Notes under the pieces: generated by a model
What the model saw: only the letters and a program-made list of their open reading frames with translations
Told to the model about the DNA's origin: nothing
Databases searched by the model: none
Shown here: in pieces, positions 37,558 through 46,146 of the stretch
Layout of the letters: each line of letters opens with the position of its first letter
How positions within the stretch are numbered: position 1 is the first letter of the stretch
Position numbers and translations under genes: made by a program
Source: Collinsella sp.
GTDB lineage: Bacteria > Actinomycetota > Coriobacteriia > Coriobacteriales > Coriobacteriaceae
Length of the DNA: 49,154 nucleotides
Reading direction: 5' to 3'
NCBI GenBank assembly: GCA_019419525.1
Contig: DXZU01000007.1
Location: forward strand, 1 to 49,154

Positions 37558-37695
37558 GTGGACCCGCGGAAAATGCATCCCAGTCTTTTGCGAAAAACGG
37601 GACGCGCTTTCCGGCGCTTACTTCCGACGTGCGTGCACATCTCGGCGCGCCATCTCGGGCCCGCTCAGACATTCCTCCCGCTTTTGCGCCACTTT

Positions 37696-37716
37696 ACAGA
37701 CCGTTCGGTCGTCTGT
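37696..37716. promoter_or_regulatory. TetR-like operator upstream of the GH5-like gene
   Basis: ACAGACCGTTCGGTCGTCTGT is an inverted repeat with arms ACAGACCG and CGGTC-TCTGT (one inserted G). This form resembles TetR-family operators. A -10-like TATACT follows at 37730-37735. No regulator gene is next to it. The region from about 37558 to 37800 otherwise holds nothing else that I can see. Confidence 0.45.
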
Positions 37717-37800
37717 CCGCACGCGCGGGTATACTCAAAACGATACTTTTCCTATGCAATACGATGCAGGCTCGGCCTGCACGATCCGAAGGGGGCAGTG

Positions 37801-38862
37801 ATGGAGAGGATACTCGGCGTTAATCTCTCTGGCTGGTTTATTCCCGAGCCTTGGGTGACCCCGTCGCTATACGCGGCGACCGGTGCATCCAATGCGGCCG
37901 AGCTGCAGGAGGCCATGGGCACCGCCGCCTATAACGAGCGCATGCGCCGTCATTACGAGACGTTTGTGAGCGAGGATGATTTCCGTCGCATGGCGCAGAT
38001 CGGCCTCAACGCCGTGCGCCTGCCGGTGCCTTGGTATGCCTTTGGCTCACAGGAGTCCGATGCCTCCTACATCTCGGTTGTCGATTACATCGACCGCGCG
38101 ATTGAGTGGGCTGCCAAGTACAACATTCGCGTGCTGCTTGACCTGGCGACTGTGCCCGGTGGCCAGGGCGATTCCAACGATTCGCCCGCCACGCCGGAGG
38201 CTGTTGCCGAGTGGCATTCGTCCACTAACGGCCGCCATGTCGCACTCGACGTGCTCGAGCGCTTGGCCGAGCGTTACGGCGAGGCCGAGAGCCTGCTGGG
38301 CATTGAGCTGCTGGATACGCCGCAGATGAGTGTCCGCAAGAGCCTCTTCACCATGACGGATGGCATTCCGGCGCACTACCTGCGCAACTTCTATCGCGAC
38401 GCCTATGAGCTCGTCCGTTCGTATATGCCCGAGGATAAGATCGTCGTCTTTTCGTCTTCGGGGCATCCCAGCGAGTGGAAGCATTTTATGCGCGGCGCCA
38501 AGTACAAGAACGTCTACATGGACCTTCACCTGTACCATTACCGCGACGAGCATGCGCTCGACATCACGAGCCCCCGCGGGCTGACGACGGCGATTTCGCG
38601 TAACAAGCGCGAGCTTAAAGAGGCGATTTCGACTGGGTTCCCCGTGCTGGTGGGCGAATGGTCGGGCGCGGCGATCTTTGCCAACTCGTCGGTTACGCCC
38701 GAGGGCCGCAATGCCTACGAGCGCGTGTTTATCGCCAACCAGCTGGCTTCGTTTGCGCCGGCTGCCGGTTGGTTCTTCCAAACGTGGAAGACCGAGAAGC
38801 GCATTGCAGCATGGGACGCCCGCGCGGCGCTCGGTACGCTCGAGCGCGGCATGATTGAATAG
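37801..38862 (+). CDS. GH5-family (exo-beta-1,3-glucanase-like) protein with an atypical acid/base position
   Basis: The N-terminus GVNLSGWFIPEPWVTPSLY is close to that of GH5 exo-1,3-glucanases (the family of yeast Exg1). The nucleophile region GEWSG with Glu286 is present. The expected acid/base motif (LGIELLNEP-like) instead reads LGIELLDTPQ, with Asp172 and Thr173 where Asn-Glu normally stand. No signal peptide is seen. The 353-aa length fits the family. The ATG at 37801 has GGGGGCAG upstream; a GTG at 37798 is possible. rsmI starts 6 bp after its stop. It is probably a glucan-binding or altered-activity relative, which remains to be tested. Confidence 0.75.
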   Translation: MERILGVNLSGWFIPEPWVTPSLYAATGASNAAELQEAMGTAAYNERMRRHYETFVSEDDFRRMAQIGLNAVRLPVPWYAFGSQESDASYISVVDYIDRAIEWAAKYNIRVLLDLATVPGGQGDSNDSPATPEAVAEWHSSTNGRHVALDVLERLAERYGEAESLLGIELLDTPQMSVRKSLFTMTDGIPAHYLRNFYRDAYELVRSYMPEDKIVVFSSSGHPSEWKHFMRGAKYKNVYMDLHLYHYRDEHALDITSPRGLTTAISRNKRELKEAISTGFPVLVGEWSGAAIFANSSVTPEGRNAYERVFIANQLASFAPAAGWFFQTWKTEKRIAAWDARAALGTLERGMIE

Positions 38863-38868
38863 GTTGAT

Positions 38869-39747
38869 ATGACGCAAAACAGCGCCCATACGGGCAAACT
38901 CTATGTGGTCGGCACGCCCATCGGCAACCTGGGCGACCTGTCCCCGCGCGTTGGCGAGGCCTTTGCCGCTGCCGATGTCATCTGCTGCGAAGACACGCGC
39001 GTGACGTCAAAGCTGCTGATGCACCTGGGCATTTCCAAGCCGCTTGTCCGTTGCGACGAGAATGTGATCGCCAGCCGCGCCACCGGCCTGGTCGACCGTC
39101 TGCTGGCGGGGGAGACCCTCGCCTTTGCCTCGGACGCCGGCATGCCGAGCGTGTCCGATCCCGGCCAGGCGCTGGTCGAGGCGGCGCGTGAGGCCGATGT
39201 GCCCGTCGAAGTTGTTCCCGGGCCCTCTGCTTGCGTCACGGCGCTCGTTTCGTCCGGCATTCCCTGCGAACATTTTTTCTTCGAGGGCTTTTTGGGTCGA
39301 AAGCGCGGCGACCGCGTGCGCCGTTTGCAGCGCCTTGCCGTGGTTCCCGGCGCACTCATCTTCTACGAGTCTCCACATCGCATCGTGGCGACGCTCGAGG
39401 CTGTGGCAGAGGTTTTTCCCCAGCGTGAGGTTGCCGTCTGCCGCGAACTCACCAAGCTGCACGAGGAGGTCTTGCGCGGGCCCGCCGCCCAGCTCGCCGA
39501 GGAGCTGCGTGCTCGCGGCGAGGTGAAGGGCGAGATTGCGCTGGTCATCGCGCCGCCGAGCGAGGACGAGGAGGCCGGTATCGTGCCGGTTGGCGCCGCG
39601 GCAGCGGATCCCGACGAGGCCCTGCGCGAGGATATCCGCGCCGCGCTCGAGGAGGGGGAGCCCGCGTCTGCGGTGGCCAAGCGCCTGTCTCAGAAGTATT
39701 CGCGCCGCAAGCGCGATGTCTATGCCATGGTGCTCGATATGCAATAG
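38869..39747 (+). CDS. rsmI: 16S rRNA (cytidine(1402)-2'-O)-methyltransferase
   Basis: RsmI methylates the ribose of C1402 in the decoding centre. The 292-aa protein has the family signature LYVVGTPIGNLGDLSPR at its start, CCEDTRVTSKLL near residue 42, SDAGMPSVSDPG near residue 87, the VPGPSACVTALV segment near residue 109 and FYESPHRIVATLEA near residue 165. The C-terminal tail (SAVAKRLSQKYSRRKRDVYAMV) is also typical. It is likely cotranscribed with the GH5-like gene. Confidence 0.95.
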   Translation: MTQNSAHTGKLYVVGTPIGNLGDLSPRVGEAFAAADVICCEDTRVTSKLLMHLGISKPLVRCDENVIASRATGLVDRLLAGETLAFASDAGMPSVSDPGQALVEAAREADVPVEVVPGPSACVTALVSSGIPCEHFFFEGFLGRKRGDRVRRLQRLAVVPGALIFYESPHRIVATLEAVAEVFPQREVAVCRELTKLHEEVLRGPAAQLAEELRARGEVKGEIALVIAPPSEDEEAGIVPVGAAAADPDEALREDIRAALEEGEPASAVAKRLSQKYSRRKRDVYAMVLDMQ

Positions 39748-39816
39748 ATGGAGGATATCCAGCCCTTGCGCTAGAATCATCCCCTGTATGCAACGTTTTT
39801 CTGGAGGACAAACCCC

Positions 39817-41418
39817 ATGGATCAAAGCAAGCCTTCGTTCTTTATCACGACGCCCATCTACTACGTCAACGCCGATCCGCACCTGGGCACGGCTTATTCC
39901 ACCATCATCGCCGATGTTCAGGCTCGCTATCGTCGCTCCGCCGGCTATAACGTCAAGTTCCTGACCGGCATGGACGAGCACGGCGAGAAGGTCGCCGAGG
40001 CCGCAGCCAAGCATGGCATGACGCCGCAGGAGTGGACCGACAGCCAGGCTCCGCACTTCAAAGAGCTTTGGAGCAAGCTCGAGATTTCCAACGACGACTT
40101 CATCCGCACCACCGAGCCGCGCCAGCATCATGCCGTGCAGTACCTGTGGGAGCGCATGAAGGAGTCCGGCTACCTGTATAAGGGCAGCTACGACGGCTGG
40201 TATTGCGTGCCTGACGAGACCTACTTTACCGATACGCAGGTCCAGAAGGGCGACGAGGAGTACGGCAGCGTCGGCCAGCACCTGTGCCCCGACTGCCACC
40301 GTCCGCTTGAGCGCGTGCAGGAGGAGTCCTACTTCTTTAAGCTTTCCGCCTTCCAGGACAAGCTGCTCAAGCTTTATGACGAGCACCCCGACTTTGTCGA
40401 GCCCGCGTTCCGCATGAACGAGGTGCGCAGCTTTGTCGAGGGCGGCCTTAACGACCTTTCCGTGAGCCGCACGAGCTTTGACTGGGGCATTCAGGTCCCG
40501 TTTGACGAGGGTCACGTGACCTACGTGTGGTTCGATGCGCTGCTCAACTATATGACGGCCGTCGGCTACGGTGTCGACACCGACGAGGCGCGTGCCGAGC
40601 TGGCCTATCGCTGGCCCGCGCAGTTCCACATCGTGGGTAAGGACATCATCCGCTTCCACTGCGTCATTTGGCCCGCCATGCTCATGGCCATCGGCGAGGC
40701 TCTGCCCGAGCACGTCTTTGCCCACGGCTTCCTGACCGTGCGCAATGCCGAGACCGGCAAGGCCGAGAAGATGTCCAAGAGCCGTGGCAACGCTATCGCT
40801 CCGCAGGACGTTATCGACATGTTGGGCGTTGAGGGCTATCGCTACTACTTCATGACCGACGTCGTCCCCGGCACCGACGGTGCCATCAGCTTCGATCGCA
40901 TGGAGCAGGTCTACAACGCCGACCTGGCCAACAGCTGGGGCAACCTTATCTCGCGTTCGCTCAACATGAGCGGCAAGTACTTTGACGGTTGCGCGCCCGC
41001 CAAGCCCGCGTCGTTCGATGCGTTCGACAACCCGCTGGCAAAGATTGCCGACGGTTTGGTCGAGCGCTACATGGCCAAGATGGACGTGCTCGATTACGGT
41101 GGAGCCAAGGACGAGGTCATGGAGCTCATCCACGCCGCCAACCACTACATCGAGGACTCCGAGCCTTGGGCACTTGCCAAGGACGAGGCCAAGGCTGACG
41201 AGCTGGCGTTTGTGATCTACAACCTGCTCGAGGCCATCCGCATTGCCGCTCACCTGCTGATGCCGCTCATGCCCCAGACTTCTGCCGAGGCTCTGCGCCG
41301 CCTGTCCTGCGAGGACGAGGCCGCGAGCGACGACCTCAAGGGCATTTGCGCTTGGGGCCTGCTTGCTGGTGGTCAGCCCGTCGAGAAGGGCGATCCGCTG
41401 TTCCCGCGTCTGGGCTAA
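39817..41418 (+). CDS. metG: Methionine--tRNA ligase
   Basis: This class I aminoacyl-tRNA synthetase charges tRNA-Met. The 533-aa protein has TTPIYYVNADPHLGTAYS with the HIGH-like motif HLGTA, then FLTGMDEHGEKV, the zinc-region-like CPDCHRPLE near residue 160, and the KMSKS loop EKMSKSRGNAIAP near residue 315. The C-terminal dimerisation domain is absent, as in the shorter type. The ATG at 39817 follows GGAGGAC. The terminator is at 41458. Confidence 0.96.
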   Translation: MDQSKPSFFITTPIYYVNADPHLGTAYSTIIADVQARYRRSAGYNVKFLTGMDEHGEKVAEAAAKHGMTPQEWTDSQAPHFKELWSKLEISNDDFIRTTEPRQHHAVQYLWERMKESGYLYKGSYDGWYCVPDETYFTDTQVQKGDEEYGSVGQHLCPDCHRPLERVQEESYFFKLSAFQDKLLKLYDEHPDFVEPAFRMNEVRSFVEGGLNDLSVSRTSFDWGIQVPFDEGHVTYVWFDALLNYMTAVGYGVDTDEARAELAYRWPAQFHIVGKDIIRFHCVIWPAMLMAIGEALPEHVFAHGFLTVRNAETGKAEKMSKSRGNAIAPQDVIDMLGVEGYRYYFMTDVVPGTDGAISFDRMEQVYNADLANSWGNLISRSLNMSGKYFDGCAPAKPASFDAFDNPLAKIADGLVERYMAKMDVLDYGGAKDEVMELIHAANHYIEDSEPWALAKDEAKADELAFVIYNLLEAIRIAAHLLMPLMPQTSAEALRRLSCEDEAASDDLKGICAWGLLAGGQPVEKGDPLFPRLG

Positions 41419-41457
41419 GACGCAGCGCGCCATATCGGCAATTTGCTGTTTAGCTGT

Positions 41458-41490
41458 AAGGGCATGGCCGCCACGGTCCATGCCCTTTTG
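41458..41490 (+). terminator. Intrinsic terminator after metG
   Basis: A 10-bp stem, AAGGGCATGG and CCATGCCCTT, with a 10-nt loop is followed by TTG and TTT. It separates metG from rsmA. Confidence 0.85.
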
Positions 41491-41525
41491 TTTCAAGACG
41501 CCGCCATCATGCTAAGGAGGCAACC

Positions 41526-42386
41526 ATGACAACTTCGCCTTTGGCAAACCCCACGGCCACCAGGGAGCTGCTGGAGGAGTTTGGCCTTGCGACCAAGCAT
41601 CGCCTGGGCCAGAACTTCCTGATCGACAACCATGTAATTGAGCGCATTTGCGAGCTTGCCGAGCTTGCAGGCGATGAGCGCGTGCTCGAGGTTGGTCCGG
41701 GCGTTGGTACGCTCACGCTTGCGCTGTTGCAGGAGGCGGCGTGCGTCACGTCGATCGAGGCCGATCCCGAGCTCGAGCCGGTGCTCGATGCTCACGCCGC
41801 CGACTACGCCAACTTCCGCTTTATCATGGGCGACGCGCTTAAGGTGGGCCCGGAGCAGATTGAGCAGGCCGCCGGCGGTGAGCCGACGGTATTTGTCGCG
41901 AACTTGCCCTATAACGTGGCGGCGACAATCATCTTGCAGTTCTTCCAGACGATGCCCGCGCTCAAGCGTGCCGTCGTCATGGTGCAAAAGGAGGTTGCCG
42001 ATCGCATTGCCGCAGTGCCGGGCAACAAGACCTATGGCGGCTATACGGCAAAGCTCGGCCTGTATGCGCAGGTGACGGGTCGCTTTGAGGTGCCGCCGCG
42101 TTGCTTTATGCCGGCGCCGCACGTGGACTCGGCCGTCGTGCGTATCGACCGTGTTGACGGCGTGGTGCCCGAAGGACTCGACCGCGAGTTTGTGGCCCGC
42201 GTGATTGATGCTGCATTTGCTCAGCGTCGCAAGACCATTCGCAACTCCATGAGCGCCAACGGCTTTGCCAAGGACGTGCTCGATGCCGCCTTTGAGGCTT
42301 GCGGTATCGCATCCACCACGCGCGCCGAGACGCTCGATGTTGCCGACTTTGTCCGCCTGGCCCAGGAGCTAATCCATGACGCTTAA
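41526..42386 (+). CDS. rsmA: 16S rRNA dimethyladenosine transferase
   Basis: RsmA (KsgA) dimethylates A1518 and A1519 in 16S rRNA during 30S maturation. The 286-aa protein has KHRLGQNFLID near residue 24, VLEVGPGVGTLTLAL (SAM motif I) near residue 53, and NLPYNVAATIIL near residue 128, the catalytic motif IV. The ATG at 41526 has AAGGAGG upstream. It overlaps tatD by 11 bp, so the two are translated together. Confidence 0.96.
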   Translation: MTTSPLANPTATRELLEEFGLATKHRLGQNFLIDNHVIERICELAELAGDERVLEVGPGVGTLTLALLQEAACVTSIEADPELEPVLDAHAADYANFRFIMGDALKVGPEQIEQAAGGEPTVFVANLPYNVAATIILQFFQTMPALKRAVVMVQKEVADRIAAVPGNKTYGGYTAKLGLYAQVTGRFEVPPRCFMPAPHVDSAVVRIDRVDGVVPEGLDREFVARVIDAAFAQRRKTIRNSMSANGFAKDVLDAAFEACGIASTTRAETLDVADFVRLAQELIHDA

Positions 42387-43293
42387 TGCCGAACGCGTGA
42401 CGTTTACCAAGAAAAAGAAGACGGTTGCTTGTCCCGTGCCCTTGGCGCCGCTTGCCGACACGCATGCGCATCTGCTTTCGTTTTGGGGCAAAGAAGTGCC
42501 CGAGACGCTCGTGCGCGCCAAAGCCGCGGGCGTCGACCTGTTGGTGACGATGTTCGACCCCATCGCTGACAAACGCAGCGTGACGGACTATAGCGACTGG
42601 CTCGTGCGCGAAATTCTGCCGATGCAGGATATCCCTCAGATCAAGTATCTTGCCGGCGTGCATCCGTATGGTGCGCCGGACTATACCGACGACGTTCACG
42701 CGCAGGTCGTTGCCGCACTCGATGACCCCTTATGCGCCGGTATTGGCGAAATCGGCCTGGACTACCACATGGACTATGACGACGATATCGCGCCGGCACC
42801 CCATAACGTGCAGATTGACTGCATGACGCGCCAGCTCGAGCTTGCCGTGTGCCGTAACGTGCCGGTGGAGCTGCACCTGCGGCACGAGGACTCGGATGGG
42901 GAGCGCACCTCGCACGTTGATGCGTACAACGTGCTTCGTGAGGTGGGCGTGCCCCAGGCCGGTTGTGTGCTGCACTGTTTTGGCGAGGACCGCGCCACGA
43001 TGGAGCGCTTTGTGGAGCTGGGCTGCTATATCGCTTATGGAGGCGCGGCTACCTTTAAGCGCAACGACGATGTGCGCGAGGCATTTGCGGCAACCCCACT
43101 CGATCGAATTTTGTTCGAGACGGATTGCCCGTATATGGCTCCGGAGCCCATCCGCGGTCTTGAATGCGAGCCCGCAATGATCTCCATTACGGCAAACACG
43201 CTGGTCAACGACCGTGTCGATCGTACCGGCGAGGATGCTGAGGCAATCGCGCGAGCAGCTTGGGAAAATGCCTGCAAACTTTTTCAAAAATAG
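42376..43293 (+). CDS. TatD-family deoxyribonuclease/hydrolase
   Basis: The TatD family consists of metal-dependent hydrolases of the amidohydrolase fold. The 305-aa protein has LADTHAHLL with the first His pair, GVHPYG, IGEIGLDYHMD, LHLRHED, LHCFGED, and the C-terminal FETDCPYMAPEP. Length and order are normal, with a slightly longer N-terminus of basic residues (TKKKKT). The start at 42376 overlaps rsmA. Confidence 0.92.
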   Translation: MTLNAERVTFTKKKKTVACPVPLAPLADTHAHLLSFWGKEVPETLVRAKAAGVDLLVTMFDPIADKRSVTDYSDWLVREILPMQDIPQIKYLAGVHPYGAPDYTDDVHAQVVAALDDPLCAGIGEIGLDYHMDYDDDIAPAPHNVQIDCMTRQLELAVCRNVPVELHLRHEDSDGERTSHVDAYNVLREVGVPQAGCVLHCFGEDRATMERFVELGCYIAYGGAATFKRNDDVREAFAATPLDRILFETDCPYMAPEPIRGLECEPAMISITANTLVNDRVDRTGEDAEAIARAAWENACKLFQK

Positions 43294-43296
43294 TTC

Positions 43297-43325
43297 TTGC
43301 GTTCGCGATGGCGCTCCGTTATTCT
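43297..43325 (+). promoter_or_regulatory. Promoter of tRNA-Leu
   Basis: -35 TTGCGT (43297-43302) and -10 TATTCT (43320-43325), 17 bp apart, are preceded by an A/T tract (CTTTTTCAAAAATAGTTC). The promoter overlaps the end of tatD only slightly. Confidence 0.72.
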
Positions 43326-43336
43326 AATTCCTGCAC

Positions 43337-43423
43337 GCGGGCGTGGCGGAATTGGCAGACGCGTACGGTTCAGGTCCGTATGGGGGCAACCCCATGAAGG
43401 TTCAAGTCCTTTCGCCCGCACCA
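43337..43423 (+). tRNA. tRNA-Leu (CAG)
   Basis: A class II tRNA with a long variable arm (TGGGGGCAACCCCA). Acceptor GCGGGCG/CGCCCGC is fully paired, the anticodon loop TTCAGGT gives CAG, the T-loop is TTCAAGT, and CCA is encoded. Confidence 0.95.
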
Positions 43424-43655
43424 TTGAATGAAAGAGCTCCCAGCAATGGGGGCTTTTTTTTATGGGCCCATCGCAGGGACTTGAACCTGCGAAGGAGCGA
43501 GCGTAAAGAAAACGCGGAGCGGTTTTAGCGAGCTGGCGAGTCCGCCGGCAGGCGGGCGAAGCCGGTGCGGATCCGCGCAGCGGATACGCGGACGTCCTTT
43601 CGCCCGCACCATTGATTGAAAGAGCTCCCAGCAATGGGAGCTTTTTTGTTATGGG
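43406..43655 (+). repeat. tRNA-Leu 3'-end repeat unit (188 bp) and second 3' end
   Basis: The T-arm-to-terminator segment beginning at 43406 is repeated at 43594 (with two differences that restore a perfect terminator stem in the second copy). Between them lie an antisense copy of the tRNA-Leu T-arm (GGACTTGAACCT, inside a CGCAGG/CCTGCG hairpin), then AAAACGC-gga-GCGgTTTT, CCGCC-ggca-GGCGG and ATCCGC-gca-GCGGAT hairpins. The terminator of each copy has an AGCTCCC...GGGgGCT or GGGAGCT stem with a T-run. The region to 43728 holds no gene. Confidence 0.8.
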
Positions 43656-43728
43656 TCTCTTGTTGATGTCACGTGGCTGCTTCGTGCGGGTATCCTAGTC
43701 CCAACGTGTGCCTTTCAGAGGAGAAACC

Positions 43729-44667
43729 ATGCTGTTGTCCGGTATCATCGCTACCCTTACGAGCCTTCTACTTCCCATCATCATTTTGTTGCTGCTGCTC
43801 CCCAACGCCTGCTATGTCGTTGAACAGCAGCATGCTGTGATCATCGAGCGCCTGGGCAAGTTCAACCGCATCGTCAACGCGGGCTTCCACATGAAGGTGC
43901 CCGTGATCGACCGCAAAGCCGCCACGGTGAGTCTGCGCACCATGAAAAACGGCTTTGGCATTGACGTTAAGACCCAGGACAACGTGACTATCGGCCTTGA
44001 GGTCTCTGCTCAGTACCACGTGAGCTATGACATGGGCGCCGGCCCGGCAGATTCTGGCATCTACAAGAGCTACTACATGTTGCAGGAGCCCGTCGACCAG
44101 ATGCGTGACTTCATCACCGATGCCCTGCGCTCTTCCATCCCCGTCTACACGCTCGATGAGGTCTTTGCCAAAAAAGACGATATCGCCAAGGACGTCAACG
44201 CCACCGTGTCCGAGCAAATGGCCGCCTACGGCTTCACCCTCGTGTCGACACTTATCACCAAGATCGCGCTGCCGACCGAGGTCGAGAACTCCATGAACGA
44301 CATCAACGCCGCCCAGCGAAAGCGCGCCGCTGCGCAGGAGCTCGCCGAGGCCGATCGCATCAAGCGCGTTACCGAGGCGACCGCCGAGGCCGAGGCAATG
44401 GAAAAGGCGGGCGAGGGCATCGCCAACCAGCGCAAGGCCATCGCGCTGGGCATCAAAGATTCGCTCGAGATCATCCAGGAGACGGGCGTCGGCAACGATG
44501 AGGCCAACCAGCTGTTCATGTTTACGCAGTGGTCCGAGATGATGACGGAGTTCGCTCGCACGGGCAAAACCTCGACGGTCGTGCTGCCGAGCGATTTCTC
44601 GCAGTCGGCCTCGATGTTCGAGCAGATGCTGACCGCCGGCAAAGTTCAGAACGAGTCAAAGGAGTAA
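43729..44667 (+). CDS. SPFH/band 7 (stomatin-like) membrane protein, 312 aa
   Basis: An N-terminal hydrophobic segment (LLLPIIILLLLLP) is followed by an SPFH domain (VEQQHAVIIERLGKFNRIV near residue 32, GFHMKVPVIDRKAATVSL, then VKTQDNVTIGLEVSAQYHV) and a coiled-coil-rich C-terminus (AAAQELAEADRIKRVTEATAEAEAMEKAGE, read in parts). Such proteins scaffold membrane microdomains. The precise role is unknown. The ATG at 43729 has AGAGGAG upstream. rlmH follows after 6 bp. Confidence 0.9.
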   Translation: MLLSGIIATLTSLLLPIIILLLLLPNACYVVEQQHAVIIERLGKFNRIVNAGFHMKVPVIDRKAATVSLRTMKNGFGIDVKTQDNVTIGLEVSAQYHVSYDMGAGPADSGIYKSYYMLQEPVDQMRDFITDALRSSIPVYTLDEVFAKKDDIAKDVNATVSEQMAAYGFTLVSTLITKIALPTEVENSMNDINAAQRKRAAAQELAEADRIKRVTEATAEAEAMEKAGEGIANQRKAIALGIKDSLEIIQETGVGNDEANQLFMFTQWSEMMTEFARTGKTSTVVLPSDFSQSASMFEQMLTAGKVQNESKE

Positions 44668-44673
44668 ACGCGC

Positions 44674-45144
44674 GTGAAATATACTGTTGTTTGCGTTGGC
44701 AAGCTCAAAGAGCGCTTTTGGAAGGACGCGTGCGCCGAGTACACCAAGCGCCTAGGTGCCTATGCCAAGGTGGATATCCGCGAGGTGGCCGATATTGACC
44801 CGGCCAAGGCGGGCGGCGTGGATGCCGCGCGCGACAAAGAAGGTGCGGCGATTCTTGCCGCTCTGCCACCGCGGGCGCATGTGATTCTGCTGGCTATCGA
44901 GGGCAAGGAGCGTTCGAGTGAGGAGCTCTCGACCCGTCTCGATGACCTCATGCTGCGAGGCAACAGCGACATCGCTTTTGTAATCGGCGGATCGGACGGC
45001 GTGAGCGATGCCGTGCGCGCCCGCGCCGACGAGATGCTCAGCTTTGGGCGCATTACCTTGCCGCACAACCTGGCGCGCGTGGTGCTGCTGGAGCAGATCT
45101 ACCGCGCCTGCAAGATCAGCCGTGGCGAGCCGTATCACAAGTAG
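44674..45144 (+). CDS. rlmH: 23S rRNA (pseudouridine(1915)-N3)-methyltransferase
   Basis: RlmH methylates pseudouridine 1915 in helix 69. The 156-aa protein has VVCVGKLKERFWKDACAEYTKRL at its start (in parts), the SPOUT knot AFVIGGSDGVSD near residue 102, and the end LPHNLARVVLLEQIYRACKI with GEPYHK at the C-terminus. The start is a GTG. It is 6 bp from the SPFH gene and likely cotranscribed. Confidence 0.95.
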   Translation: MKYTVVCVGKLKERFWKDACAEYTKRLGAYAKVDIREVADIDPAKAGGVDAARDKEGAAILAALPPRAHVILLAIEGKERSSEELSTRLDDLMLRGNSDIAFVIGGSDGVSDAVRARADEMLSFGRITLPHNLARVVLLEQIYRACKISRGEPYHK

Positions 45145-45217
45145 GTCGGCAATACGAAACAATAGCGTGGGACAATGGCTTTCGTTTTGAGGAACGCATC
45201 TGAGAGGACTGTGTGAT

Positions 45218-45988
45218 ATGAAGATCGGATTTGTCGGTTTTGGCAATATGGCGAGCGCAATGGCCGATGGCTGGATTGCCGCCGGCGTGGCCGCGGGCGA
45301 CATGTGCGCCTGCGCAGGCCGTTACGATGCCCTGGTCGAGCGTTGCGAGGCGCGGGGCATGGCTGCCTGCCATGATGCGGCGGAGGTTGTTGCCGCGTCC
45401 GATATCGTGGTTGCGGCGGTCAAGCCGTACATGATTGAGAAAGTCTTCGCTTCACTCAAGGATACGCTAGCCGACAAGATCATCCTTTCGGTCGCCTGGA
45501 CCTGGGATAGCGCCAAGTGGGAACAGGTCCTGCCAGGTGTTGCTCATATCTCGACGGTGCCCAACACTCCGGTTTCGGTGGGCGAGGGCGTTATCGCCTG
45601 CGAGAAGGCTTGCACGCTTAGCGATGAGCAGCGTGCCACGGTGCTCGGTCTGCTCGGAAAGCTTGGCACGGTGGTCGAGCTCGATTCGAATCTGCTGTTT
45701 GTGGGCGGTACCGTGGGCGGCTGCGCCCCGGCGTTTGTCGCCATGGCGATCGAGGCTCTGGGCGATGCGGCCGTCAAACACGGTATTCCGCGCGCCGATG
45801 CCTATCGCATTGTGAGCCAGATGGTGCTGGGTACGGCAAAGCTGCAGCTTGCAACCGGTCAGCATCCCGCAGCGATGAAGGATGCCGTGTGCTCGCCCGG
45901 CGGTGCTACCATCAAGGGCGTCGTCGCGCTCGAGGACGCCGGCATGCGCAGCGCCCTCGTCAAGGCCATCGACGCCACCCTCCAGTAA
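45218..45988 (+). CDS. proC: Pyrroline-5-carboxylate reductase
   Basis: This enzyme reduces pyrroline-5-carboxylate to proline. The 256-aa protein has the nucleotide-binding start IGFVGFGNMASAMADGW, VVAAVKPYM near residue 64, the substrate-loop region NTPVSVGEG near residue 113, and VCSPGGATIKGV near residue 226 with the family GGT-like C-terminal segment. Length is slightly shorter than E. coli ProC. AGAGG precedes the ATG. Confidence 0.94.
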   Translation: MKIGFVGFGNMASAMADGWIAAGVAAGDMCACAGRYDALVERCEARGMAACHDAAEVVAASDIVVAAVKPYMIEKVFASLKDTLADKIILSVAWTWDSAKWEQVLPGVAHISTVPNTPVSVGEGVIACEKACTLSDEQRATVLGLLGKLGTVVELDSNLLFVGGTVGGCAPAFVAMAIEALGDAAVKHGIPRADAYRIVSQMVLGTAKLQLATGQHPAAMKDAVCSPGGATIKGVVALEDAGMRSALVKAIDATLQ

Positions 45989-46146
45989 AACCTGCCATTT
46001 AGGGACAGGTTCATTTTGGCAGGGTTTTCCTGCGGTTTTGTCGTATGTACGAAAAGCGCCTCGCAACTGGCTCAATTCCAGTTGCGAGGCGCTTGCGTTT
46101 GCCCAGATAAAAACCGACAAAATAAACCTGTCCTTTTTGGCAGGTT
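45989..46146. repeat. 158-bp nested inverted-repeat element between proC and a small gene
   Basis: The ends AACCTGCCA...GGGACAGGTT (45989-46011) and AACCTGTCC...TGGCAGGTT (46125-46146) are imperfect inverted copies, each also quasi-palindromic. Inside are TTTTGTCG/CGACAAAA and a perfect 17-bp hairpin (AAGCGCCTCGCAACTGG and its complement, 46054-46070 and 46078-46094). No coding frame is seen. The right end overlaps the stop codon of the small gene. It may be a MITE-like element or a long terminator-like hairpin. Confidence 0.65.

Noticed and set aside
39007..41496. An 829-residue open frame on the minus strand opposite rsmI and metG
   Set aside because: It spans two well-supported genes and has no domain of its own. 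It is typical of a high-GC shadow frame.
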